Positions 10,141 through 21,331 of a DNA stretch of 64,000 bases are shown piece after piece (within the stretch, counting starts at the first letter, position 1; each line of letters opens with the position of its first letter). Where the stretch lies: the NCBI GenBank assembly GCA_000320545.1, contig ADNK01003276.1:85001-149000 (forward strand). The letters run 5' to 3'. This DNA comes from Bigelowiella natans CCMP2755. Its lineage: Eukaryota > Cercozoa > Chlorarachniophyceae. The notes beneath the pieces are model-generated. The model was given only the letters and a program-made list of their open reading frames with translations, had not been told where the DNA came from and searched no databases. The position numbers and the translations under genes are program-made.

Positions 10141-12021
10141 ACAACTATAAACGAGAAGCCAAAAAATATTAAGGAAGTTAGATCAGACACTATGCGTTTT
10201 CCAAAGTTGTAAGAATAGGCCTACTGATTAACCCTTTTTCCTCTCTCCTCTATTCTCTCTTCTCTTCAGTTTGCCACAGCTTCATGGTGCGAGCGGCTGC
10301 ACGAGAAGGAGTTTTATAATCTTGTCTCCGCAAAAAGATTGAAGAAAGAAATCATAGAGGTGTTGTCATGGTAGAGATTGTGTTAGGCTTCTCTTCACCA
10401 TGAACTTTCAAAAGAATTCGCTAATACTATGTTACTTGTTGTCTACATTTTCACATATTTTATTTGTATTGAACTTCTTTACTACCTCCATCTATTGCCT
10501 CCAGGCTTACGGGGCTATACAATTGATTCGACGGTCGCTACGCAGATCAATTGGTAAGCATCACAACACCGCAATTATGTCATCGCCTCAATCATTTCTG
10601 CTGTATTAATCGTGTATTATTTGTGACTATCATGAACATTTCAAATAAACATCATCTATCGCAGGAGTACAAACCGATGACGAGGATGATGGGGAAGGAC
10701 TTCTATTTTTGGATTTATGTTCAGGAAAGGTATACGCCGCTTGCAAGTATATGCTGGCTGCTTTCCCCTTGTGGAAAAAACTAGAAAGTTAGACGAGCGG
10801 ATTATGAATCATAATATCTCATGTTTTTTTAACTGATACTGGTCTGTCTGTTCCTCTGCTACTCGCTCAGGGTTGTTTAGCTACACTATTGAGTTTTGTG
10901 TTCCCCAAAGCGACGGTATCGTAGAAATTCTATATGTCGTTGAATTAATAACAGTGAAAGTCGCGCGCTTTTATGCTTCCTGTCTTCGCATTTCAAAATT
11001 TGTTACATAGACAAGTGAAGTGTTACGGTATACCTGTACGTCAGACGTTGCTGTATCCACAATAAAAAATCTCTAAATGTCAAAAATGTAACCGTATTTA
11101 TCTTGCTTAGTTCGTCTCGTCTCCTTGCGTGACAAACCAACGTTTTGTCTCTCCCCCGCCTTCTCAGATAATTATGGTCGACAACGACACGAGAATGAAG
11201 CTTCCCCACGTCAAAGCAAGGCCTAATATCAAGTACCATTACGCAGATATACGCTCGAAGTTCTTCATGTCATGGGCTCGAGACACAGTCATGGAACACG
11301 TGCAAAGTGGATATGCATGCGATGAGCATGAGAGTAAAGATGGAGGGTCAGGACTCCCTCATGAAGTCAAGAGTAATTTTGAGAAAAAGGAGGATGTCGG
11401 TGTTGATGGCCAAATGCAACATGCTTCAACTGGAATTTTTTGCGGAGCTTGTGACGACGAGGAAAACGAAGGACATTCCAAGAACCAGCAGCATAGGGAA
11501 AACAATGACGATGGAAGCAGCGGTGTAAAGGCGGCGGATAGAAGTTGCAAGAAACGAGAAAATAGTCAACAGCGGCGGCGGCTTGTACTTCTAATTGGAA
11601 TTCATCTCTGTGGGACTCTGAGCTCGATTGCAATTCAAATGTTCAACAAAATACCGCAAATTTGCAGTCTCATCCTAGCACCTTGCTGTAACCCTAAAAG
11701 GCGTTCAAATGAGAGCCGAAAGCTCATGGCTCTAGCAAGCAGGATTCGAAGGATGGTAAGAATAATGACACAATACTCTTACTTCATTCACTCTTTGAAC
11801 AATGTCTTTCTTTCTCTCAGCCGTATGAACTTTGGTGCTGGATGCTATTCTATGAAATCAAAAGAAGTGGAGACGTTAGAGTGGACTTACTGCGAGACCA
11901 TCACTTGATACCAGGCAAGAAAAACAATCAAGAACATGCAAAGAATGTCTTCATATGGGCTCTTCGCAAGATCTCACAAAACTGCTTAACCACTACTGAT
12001 GTCAAGTACAATGAACAATGA
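9363..12021 (+). CDS. SAM-dependent methyltransferase (LDLCSGKG / HLCG / PCC type)
   Basis: Multi-exon gene. Clear exons are 9363-about 9438, about 9874-9942, about 10270-10359, about 10505-10553, 10665-10729, 10871-10915, about 11167-11755 and about 11822-12021 (TGA). Splicing 10665-10729 to 10871-10915 yields LLFLDLCSGKGCLATLLSF, the SAM-binding motif I. Further on are LVLLIGIHLCGTLS and LILAPCCNP, typical of the PF13679-like methyltransferases, and a C-terminal PYELWCWMLFYEIK and NVFIWALRK. An acidic, Asn/Lys-rich insert of about 80 residues (11300-11565) separates the MVDND strand from HLCG. The substrate (tRNA, small molecule or protein) cannot be told from sequence. The start codon is uncertain, as upstream frames (9184-9369) are also open. 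Confidence 0.75.
10074..10137. repeat. Compound (TA)n(TG)n microsatellite
   Basis: A TA tract (10074-10108) runs directly into a TG tract (10109-10137), in an intron of the methyltransferase gene. Confidence 0.95.
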
Positions 12022-13816
12022 AATAGACTCAGATTCAGGTCTAGGGCAAGGCAACATCTTGCTGACAAAGCCGAACAGCACACCAACACTCTCAGTCTAG
12101 ACCTAAAGACGAGCGCATGCTAGCATGCGTCGATCAGACGCACCGCACTCTGGCTAGCTGGACGCTACGCACTTGCTCTGCTAGCGCTTGCCAACTCGCA
12201 TCGCGCACATGCAAGTATGCAAATCTGTGCATACCTGTATCCATATCTAGATCACATAGCAAGCTAGCTAGCTAGCTAGTCTTGTCCATGCCATGCCATC
12301 ACAGCTATGCTTGCATTGTCTAGTTGTGTAGCTAGATCGAGATGCATGCTTGAACATGCATGCAATGAGGCTAGCTAGATGCAACGTCGATCTGCATTCT
12401 GTCATTCGATCTAGCTAGCTTAGCTAGACTAGTAGACGACAGCTCGCAGCTCTGACGTGCATACGTGCATGAATAGTGTATTGCTGTGTCTATTATGTGC
12501 TAGCGTGGCACATGTGGGCATGCATGTCTAGAGTTGATGACGGATCAGCAGGCCCCATTTTTGCAGATAACGACTTTCCATGAAAAATCCAGCGCGTTCA
12601 ATTTCAACTCTTTTTTCATGCGGACTTCGGCATTCGCTTGCTCTGCACCTGCTGATTGTCCATCTTTGTGGGACAACACAGGCTTTGAAAATTGAAAGAG
12701 CCAAGACAAATTGAATTTTCATGAAAGTGTGGCGGGAACTCTCGTTTCTTGTGATGCAGCAATGCTTGCACAAGTCCCCCAAAACTTCACACTGCGCAGG
12801 CGCAGGAGAAGCGAATGTCGAAGTCCGCGTGAAAAAAAAATGAAAATTCGTGGTGCTGGCACATTGCAAAGTCGCTGTTGCTCAGGATCAGAGGGAATGG
12901 GGGCTGCTGATCCGTCATCAACTATAATAGACACAGCAATGCACAATATATATTATATATATAGTGTATTGCATGTCTATCATAACTCCTAGATGTGTGG
13001 CATGACTAGATGATTCAGCTAGCCATTAGCGCTAGCACAGTGATCGATGTGCGATGCACAATGATGCTAGAATGAGACTAGCGCAGATCAAGAGAAGTGT
13101 CCCATTGTTAGATGTGTGAATTTGACATGCGGCGGACATTCATTTTATTAGCGCGTTGGACGCTGAGTAGCTGCTGCTGTGGCGCACTGCAGCTAGCTAG
13201 CTAGCGCATTTGCCAGCATGTCTAGATGTTCTCAGATTTGTGCATGCACGCATTTGGCTTCATTCTCGCTTCTTTTCTAGTTCTACACAATGCAACTCTG
13301 GAACTAGCTAGCTAGCTACCTAGCTAGCCAGGCGCACGCGTCTAATTAGCTTAGTTGGCAGGGCGAAGCTAGAGCAAGCATGTCAAGCTAGTTTCCACCA
13401 TGCGAATAATGTGCGCGCATAATAAATGCCATCGATTTACATGATGTTATGAAGATATTTGAAATCATCTTGTTGGTGGTTACTTACATTTGAAATCAAT
13501 TTAAGTACGGAGTGCTACAGAAACCGACATTACTGAACTTCACGTCGTCTTAACTTTCCGAAGATATTTGAATCAATTTTACTTCGCCACAGTAAATCAT
13601 TTATGAGATAATCATTATGGATGAAATGCTACTGAACTTCGCATTTCGCCTCTAATTCTTATGTATGTATTATATATGTATTTAGATGTATAATTCTCTA
13701 GCCCTACTTCAACTTCAGGTTTTGAGTATGTCAGATATTGTTTGAAAAAGGAAAAAGGGGTTAGGCTCACGCCTGAGGTTCAACGCCCTGATGAGTGCAT
13801 CAAGAGCAACAATTGT
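12022..13816. other. Spacer rich in CTAG and TGCA, holding a foldback element
   Basis: Between the methyltransferase and Zn2Cys6 genes (convergent 3' ends). Long stretches consist of CTAG, GCTAGC, TGCATG and GATC words. No coding sequence is supported. A long imperfect inverted repeat sits at 12481-12939. Confidence 0.7.
12481..12939. mobile_element. Foldback / MITE-like element with long inverted-repeat arms
   Basis: The outer 16 bp are perfectly inverted (12481-12496 against 12924-12939). The left arm then has about 36 bp absent from the right, after which pairing resumes: GTTGATGACGGATCAGCAG at 12533-12551 matches the reverse complement ending at 12922. Inner arms pair again, for example GCGGACTTCGGCATTCGCTT (about 12620-12639) against about 12809-12829 with one mismatch. 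Arms are roughly 150-200 bp around a short unpaired centre. No transposase is visible, so it would be non-autonomous. A target-site duplication could not be identified with certainty. Confidence 0.65.
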
Positions 13817-14800
13817 TCAGCATAGAATGGAATCCATTCCAAAAACGGTTGATTCGTCCCGCTGTAGGCCCTCCATCCAGGAAAAGCCATCAATAGGGAA
13901 AATATCATTAAGTTCTCCAACATCTTGAACTTGAAAAAGATTATCAGTACTCAATTCTGAGTCTGAAGCTGTATCTGAGTGACTCTCAGTGAAATCTTGA
14001 GATACAGGTTCCATAAATGCCCTTTCATTGAATAGAAATTCATCGTTAGAAGTTTCTTTCAACGGATAGGGTGAAGATTCCTTCACTTGGTGCCCGTCAC
14101 TTCTAATCCCGAGTGTAGGCATCGTGGGGGTACCATCAAAGAGATTAGAATCTGGTTCCCCAAAAGGGAAGTTCTTCGGAGTGGAAAGCCCAGTTTGTGA
14201 AGTCAAAACATCCTCAGAACTCGAAAGCTTCTGAAGCGGAGGCGAGGGCTCGAATATTGATAAATCAATCCCCGAAAACTCAGCTGGTTGTATAGGAGCT
14301 CGTTCCATGATCTGATGGATACCTAGATCCTGATCTGTTGTGATCTTATGCATGACACCTTGATCTTGATCTGTTGTATCCAACTTCAACGGAGTAAGAT
14401 TCGTAGAAGATTTGAATTTCTTTGCCCGTAAGGGTGGAGTTTGACTCTCTTTAGCATCATTGCTCTTCTTCGCCTTCCCAGATCTACGTCTCTTCCTCTT
14501 CTTGGGCTGAGACTTAATAAGGGCTCCACTTGCCTTAACCTCATTCTCAGTGACAATTTTGTTTAAATAATGATTACGCCTCCGACCAACTCGTCTAGGG
14601 AATGCATCAACGCACTCGGCACAATTCTTTTGCACGCATCTTGAACAAGGCCGTTGTTGATCACAACGGGCCTTCGCTTTCTTACAGTTTGTACATGCGG
14701 CCTTCACACGACGTTTAGTACCATGAAGATGGTTATCGTGCTGAGGCAGTATTTGAGGTAGCTGCAGGTTGGTCAAGGTGAGCATAAGGTTAGGTTTCAC
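13817..14800 (-). CDS. Zn2Cys6 (binuclear zinc cluster) transcription factor
   Basis: A single 327-codon ORF. Residues 36-63 carry C-x2-C-x6-C-x5-C-x2-C-x7-C (CTNCKKAKARCDQQRPC and onward), which matches the Zn(II)2Cys6 cluster; conserved Lys/Arg between Cys2 and Cys3 would contact DNA. The cluster is followed by basic sequence (RRVGRRRNHYLN, then QPKKRKRRR), a likely nuclear signal. The rest is acidic and Ser/Thr rich with many Phe/Leu, as in activation domains (inference). No fungal middle-homology domain is seen. The family is best known in fungi but also occurs in stramenopiles and red algae, so on its own it does not prove transfer. The ATG at 14800 is the first in frame. A 5' intron cannot be excluded. 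Confidence 0.85.
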   Translation of the reverse strand: MKPNLMLTLTNLQLPQILPQHDNHLHGTKRRVKAACTNCKKAKARCDQQRPCSRCVQKNCAECVDAFPRRVGRRRNHYLNKIVTENEVKASGALIKSQPKKRKRRRSGKAKKSNDAKESQTPPLRAKKFKSSTNLTPLKLDTTDQDQGVMHKITTDQDLGIHQIMERAPIQPAEFSGIDLSIFEPSPPLQKLSSSEDVLTSQTGLSTPKNFPFGEPDSNLFDGTPTMPTLGIRSDGHQVKESSPYPLKETSNDEFLFNERAFMEPVSQDFTESHSDTASDSELSTDNLFQVQDVGELNDIFPIDGFSWMEGLQRDESTVFGMDSILC

Positions 14801-15770
14801 ACGTCTCGTATGGTCGCCTGTCTGATGGATGTTTGGTTTATGCAGGTGGTTCCAGAGGTATTTCGAATCTTATGTTACAACGACTTCCAACATGGGTTGT
14901 CGCCAATGTGGTACTCTCTGGGATTCAGTCAATTAGTTGTACCTGTGATCGATTGGAAGAGCTTTTTTGACTGTACAAAGGAGGGAAAGTTAAATTTTGG
15001 CCGAATTGATTCCTTTTTAGACGTGATCGCAGTCTATTTTGAGTTGAAGGGTTGAAAATTGGGGTACCTGTGGAAAAGCTTGCAAGGTAGGACAAAGAAG
15101 ACTCAGATACGAAGTAATAAATGACATTTAATAATTCATTGTCTGCCTATTTTGATTAATTTGTCCCTAAGTGTGCCATATTTCATATTTTATGCCAAAG
15201 AATTCAACAGATTGTTTTGCAAACAAAGCTGAAAAGAATGCTGGTGAACACAAACTTTAATTTACCGGCGATAGATTCGAGAACCAAAATGTACCACATG
15301 CACCAAAATGAAGCCTTCATATTTTTTTCAGATAATTCTACCAAATTTAAGCCGCCAAATAATGGCAGAATTACCCAAATCACCACTTCCTTTCGGTTCC
15401 GTCGAGTTCATTGGAATTTTCTGGGAAAATTCGATTCGGCATTCAGAAAAGATGGATTTATTAACCTTGTCGTCAGCACAACAGACACCAATCTGTCATT
15501 CTAACTTTTTCGCGTATTATTATTTGTCGTAGTATAAAATTGGGTTGAATTTACAAAGCGGAACTTTTCTCTGGTGCAGCAACGAGTACATGCTGTCACG
15601 GAGGGGGCACGCACTTTGCACGGTGATGACAACGGAGTTCAGAGAGAGAAGGGAAGATGACCTCGATTCCACAGTGAACGACATGATCGATCAAAGAACG
15701 TGGGATTCCAACAATCAATAGATCTGCGTGTGAACTAGGTGATTGCCAGAAGGGGGGGGGACGTTAGAAA
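14801..15770. other. Spacer between divergent genes
   Basis: It should contain the promoters of the Zn2Cys6 gene (minus) and the Rab-like gene (plus). Small ORFs at 14810-15055 and 15217-15532 show no motif or clear splice context. Confidence 0.4.
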
Positions 15771-16273
15771 ATGAAGAAGACACATGGCCAAGAGACTACT
15801 ATGGGAAAAGCCTGCCGTTCTCCACAGCAGCCGTTAAAGTGCAAGCACATTCTACCTATCTTTGGGGCATTGCAAAGTGGCAAAGCAACATTCCTCCGTA
15901 CCTACCAAGAATCACAAGTTCAAGCAGCAGCCGAAGATAGTTTGCAAGTGGGGAATACTCTATTCCTGCTCAGTAAAGTGTCTTCGGCTTTCTCCAATAT
16001 ATCCGTGCAAGAAGTAAATAAATTAATATGTCAAGAAGGAAAGAAATCCGTATCGAATGGAACAGCGACGGGATGCTCTGCAGCAGATCGAGAAGAGCAT
16101 TTAACCTGTAGAAAGATGAAAAGGCTTTACTCAATGTCTCCAGCGGGTGCCATTGTAATGTGCGACGCCACACGGCCTAGCACCATCGATGAAGCCTGCC
16201 GCATCAAAGTTGCTTTGGATAAATTGTGGAGGGCTCCATCATCATCAACATCAACATCTTCTTCTTCCTCAAT

Positions 16274-16309
<36 letters not shown>

Positions 16310-18067
16310 TATCAGACACAGTCCCATTCCATGCGTGCTTTTCGCTAGCAAGGTAGTATAACATTTGGAGGAGAGAACAGCAAAGCTGAGGATGCGTCAA
16401 AACTTAAGTTCAAGATTGATGATCTCATTCGTCATGATTCTAGGCACAATTGTAGCACTGTTAACCCATCATTTCCCTCATTTGTCGTTGGGTACATGAA
16501 TGTCGTCGACTCAGATCGAGAAGGTCACCGACGTGCACATTGGCTTTAGAATCGGGGCGGAACTACAAAGGGTCACTGAAGAGTATGGCTTTCAAAAGTA
16601 AGGGATTACAGTAGGTCATTGCAGTTATGTCGTGTGAGATGAACAATGGTGTAGCGGACAACCAGTTAGTCAGTCGGTCGGAGATCGATTGCAAAGGACG
16701 AAATGTTGAGACTTGATTCACCGAATGGCAACAGACTCGTTGCTGGGAAGGAGCACCAACACCAGTCAGTCGTCGTCTATTTTGTTTCGAGCTAATCACT
16801 GGTTACATGCTGTGCGCCAGATGGTTCGTCGGATCGGCCTCTCGCTCGGAGAGCGTTAAAGAAGTTGTCGAGCACTTCGCCGAGATGATGAGGGAGAACG
16901 AAAAGGCTGGACGAGAGAGCATGTGGGAGGGGGAGGAAGAGGAGAAGACAGAACCGCTGAACAAATCTAATTGTGATGATGCGGTAGAAGGAAACTCGGC
17001 TGCTATGGCCGTGCGAAAGCTATTGCGTGCTGATGCGAATGCCACGATGGAGCACGCTAATATTGATGCCAAGGACGTTTTGGCAACAGCCTCCCCACAA
17101 CCATCATCGAGCTTTTTCAGTAGTAGCAGAAGGAGGAGGAGGAGGAGCGGTGCAGACTCTTCAAAGACAAACAGCAGAGCGACAGAAGTATTCATGATGC
17201 TGCAGCAGGTGTTGGTTAGAAATGATGTCACGAATTATGATCTAGAAAGAAAGCTCCTTTTCCCCTAGCTCTGATATAACTTACGACAGACGTGTGTATG
17301 GCTTCCATTGACTTAGCCCCTCACTAACCATAGAATAGTGACGTTCATCAACACTGTAAACAGGGAAGCAATTTCATCAAGTATAGCAGCTCTGGGAAAA
17401 GATGCAAAAAACGCGTCCTCTGGATAGGTCACATGTGATGATAATGATGGTGATAATGGTGGTGATGGGAAGGAGGCGAAGGCCGAACGATTGGCAACTC
17501 CTTTCCCCAAACTGACCCCTAGAGCCTACAAATTATGTCGATTTTTCATCAATGGCTGACGCATCAGAATGCTACAGTACTAAACGCATACAAGCAAACA
17601 GCATGGAACAGCAAAGCATGCATCAAACACCAATCGTCCATTCATTCACAACAGGTCGATCACGTCTATTCTGGGCCTCATCCCGGTCGTCTCGCCTCGC
17701 AAAATCTCTGCCTCTATCTACTATCACTGAAGTAGGAGTAGGAGGCGACGGTCGTCATCAGAAGCTTTCATTTTCCCTGCGGCTTAAAGCGGATGGCCGC
17801 AGTATTATGGGGAGGGGCAGAAAACTGATCCGTTTGGCAGCGGAAACAGAACAGGACTACGACAGGTGGCTGCAGTTTCTGGTAGATGTCAGTCGCACTA
17901 ACAGGAGACCACTTCTTCATCGCAAAGGCAACACCAGCGCAACGGTATTAAGGATGATGAAGGAAGCGGAAATAAAGAAAAAGAAGAGACTTTCTTGGGT
18001 ACGATTTGCTACAATGCCGTGGAGCAGTAGCGCAAGTTCTCGTGCGACATCAACCTGCCAGCTGTGA
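15771..18067 (+). CDS. Divergent Rab32-like small GTPase fused to a C-terminal PH domain
   Basis: The first exon (15771-about 16351) contains GALQSGKATFLRTY in the P-loop position, SPAGAIVMCDATRPSTIDEA and, after a Ser run from (ATC)n, SPIPCVLFASK. The last two match the strand and insert preceding NKxD in Rab32-type GTPases. A later exon (from about 16815) gives WFVGSASRSESVKEVVEHF, the G5 SAK region and last helix. From about 17651 the frame reads RLFWASSR, LPLSTITEVGVGG, LIRLAAETEQDYDRWLQFL, a PH-domain core with the conserved Trp near the end. Nucleotide-binding motifs are degenerate: Ala replaces Ser/Thr in GxxxxGK[S/T], no DxxG is found, and NKxD reads ASK. It may be a pseudo-GTPase on endomembranes (inference). 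Internal borders near 16351-16815 and 17230-17650 are uncertain. Confidence 0.6.
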
Positions 18068-19000
18068 TACGGTGCTTGCTGTTCGACACGCTAATTCGTC
18101 CTCATGCGCTCCCTTTTCCGCCGAGCGTTATCCTTGGATCTGGCGACTGTATCACATCTAGACATGGTGCACACGTCATGTTATATATGGACATATGTTG
18201 TAGATGACTAAGCGGACAAATGATGACGGGCGCTTTGCTGTGTTTGTAGATGAAGTGCACAATGTGCCTATACACATGTAATGTGTGCAATGTGTGCCAC
18301 TCTAGCACTGTCTAGCTGTCTAGCTGTCTAGCTGTATGTCGTCTTTGCCAAGCAGCGCCAATGCGCTAAAAGCATCATCAGTCTCTCGGCCTCACTTCAA
18401 CATTACGAAATGATGAGTGTATTATGCAGTCTCCAAGAAGTCGCTGCATTTGTGACCCTTGCTAGCTTGCTAGCTTGAACGTGCTAGCGTGCAATACTTT
18501 TCTTTAGCTAGTAAAAAAAAGCATGCAAATCACTAGCTAGCTAGACTGGCTAGCTGGGTTGATCCGCTGCTGCTGCTGTAGACTAGCTATCTAGTAGAGC
18601 AAGCTAGCATGCAAGCATATAGATCTAGACAGAGCTAGAGAGTGCGCGCCTAGCTAGAGCTAGCGCTTCCACAGCTAGACATCCATGCTTGCACGCTAGC
18701 ATGGGCTAGCTAGCTAGTGTGAGGCTTGTGAAAAGCAAAGCTAGAAAGCTAGCTAGCTAGAAAACTCTTCAGTTGTTAGTGGCTGCCAATGAACTCATTT
18801 CTGTACTACATGCATGCATCCGAGCATTACCACGCTAGCACGCTAGCTAGCTAGCAAGCACGGCTGAATGATCGAGGACGACGACATGAGGCTGATTCCT
18901 AAATAGCAGGCCGAGCTAGCGATGAGTAAGCTGGCTCTGGTGACGAGGCGTAAATATCATCAAAATGAAGATTCTAGCTTCAATTGGCTTGTCGCCGAGT
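18068..19000. other. Spacer with strong CTAG/GCTA enrichment
   Basis: Between the 3' ends of two convergent genes. From about 18460 to 18870 the sequence is dominated by CTAGCTAG and AGCATGC words. No coding sequence is supported. Confidence 0.6.
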
Positions 19001-19320
19001 TTACGAGCTCCATTCTTCTTCCTCGCTTTCCGTCGTCATATTTTCTGTGGATTCATCATCGTCACTGTCCTCATCATCATTATCGTTGTAGCTATTCATC
19101 GTCCGTCTTAACCGCCTCTTTCTGCGCTTCTTCTCGATGCGCTCAACAGTACTCAAATACCTGTGGGTAACATTGATGGTGGCAGAGAGTAATTGTGAGG
19201 GTAGATAAATTTGAATGCTGATGGCGTGTGCTAATTGTGTACTGCTAGCTACAAGCTTGAGAAAATGTTGTGGCTCATCGGAGGATATGTACTCTATACA
19301 CACACACACACACACACACT

Positions 19321-19366
<46 letters not shown>

Positions 19367-20306
19367 AATTATTGCAAAATTACTTCATGAGTTCCGTATG
19401 AGATAAAGTCTTATTCTCTAACTTCTCAGCGATTTCTTGTGCGCATCTCTCCATTCTCCTCTGCTTGGCTAGCTGTGGATGCTGTTGCTGCTGCGAAAAC
19501 TGCGGTTTTTCTTGCCCCCCCCCCCGCTCAGTAGCTAGAGCAGCGGTGAAGCCAGCAGTATGATTGGTTATGCGTTGATTCATGCTGCCTCGCATTACAC
19601 GTGCTTGCACAGTCGCTGTCGTTGCTCGGGCAATCTCCTCATATCTGCAAGAAACACACAAACTTAAGCGCACATGATATTGTACGTGTGCTCGAGTAAC
19701 ACATTCTAGACGAGTTCAGAAGCAGGTGGATGGGGCAATGATCAGGAAGGATGTGAAGAAAACACTGATTTCGTAGTGGCAGGGAGCATGTTGTGAGGAT
19801 GATAGCGTATTTGGGGTGAGAAGGAGGTGGGAAGACAACGCCGCAAAGCTAGGCCCTTCTTCCCCTCAAATTCACCTTTCTTTCCACATCGGCGCTGGAC
19901 ACAAGAGCTCCACCAACGACCCCCCTCCTCTCGGGGAGGACTTCGGCCCCATTATCAGCATACACTCTCCTCGTTTCTCGCTGAGTATTCTTGACGAAAA
20001 GAACGCCATACACGGAGCAGAAGGACCATAAGTTGAATGCACGGGTTTGGCAGCAGTCGTCGCAGTTGCTGGATGTTGTTGTTGTTGTTGTTGTTGCTGC
20101 TGCTGAATCATAGCTTCCCTGTTCTCATCGTGGGCTGCAGATGACGAAGATAGAGATGGCGGTTCTGCTGCCGATAGCCACAACGAAGTGACCTGTCCTT
20201 GCTTTGAAATACGCCTGAGACGCTTTCTGGATATCTGCTATGACAACTCAATCAGATTAGCATCATGCTCACACCAGCACTATTACCATTTCTTCTTCTG
20301 TTCTCT

Positions 20307-20337
<31 letters not shown>

Positions 20338-20548
20338 AATCAATCACTGTTAGTATTGCTACTACTACTACTACCAAGCATTACGTTTTCGGGTGATGAC
20401 TCAGCGTCTGCCTCTGTTACAAGTAGAGACCCGTCGTGAGAAAGCGCGAGGTGGAGGGGGAATCGTAGTGTGGCCGTAGCGCTTGGCCCGTCAACAACAG
20501 CTTCTGCAATCAATTGGGCATTCAGGATGGGGATAAATCAAAAGTTGA

Positions 20549-20587
<39 letters not shown>

Positions 20588-21136
20588 ATGCTACTGAGTG
20601 GAGCGTCTTTTCACATGGTCGTTTCTCACGTTTCGAGTGCTGTCGTTGTTGTGAGAGAGCCGCCCCCACGACGGTGGTCACCTTGATACAGAAAGCGCAT
20701 TGGTGCGTGTGCGGCGGCGTGTGTGCATACAATGATAACAAAACACAACGGATATGACCGTCCCCCCCCATATCCACCGCCCCCACCTACCTCTCCATTC
20801 GGCCTTACTCGCCGTATAGCATGATTGTAAGTATCTGCAACGAGGACACTCCACTGGGATGATGATGATGACTGAGAGGGGGAGGCAAAGGCCCATGAAC
20901 CACGCACGCTACTGCCCTGCTTTGCGTCGCCGTCATCATTACCCCCCCCCCCCGCCCTTTCGTCTTTTTCCTCATGCACAGTGATTAATGAGGAAGGATG
21001 GGAGAAAAGCGCGTTGGTTCCCATTCCGTCAGCGTATCCGCGATCGCGCGAGGTACTTCCTGCCAAGAAAACGTACTGCCACTTTCGATGCACAGGTGAT
21101 TGTTGTTGGGGGTCTGAGAAGGAAGAGAAGAAAAAA

Positions 21137-21172
<36 letters not shown>

Positions 21173-21291
21173 TGGTAGTAGCAGCAGCAAAGCAACAGGT
21201 GTAATGAGCCATCTTCCACCGTCTTGGTTGTCGTGTCGTTGATAAATGGTAGAGAAGAAGGAGAACGTGGGTAACAAGGGAAAATAGGAGT

Positions 21292-21331
<40 letters not shown>

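Noticed and set aside
12528-12992. Small ORFs as transposase remnants
   Set aside because: They arise on opposite strands from the inverted-repeat arms and show no transposase motif.
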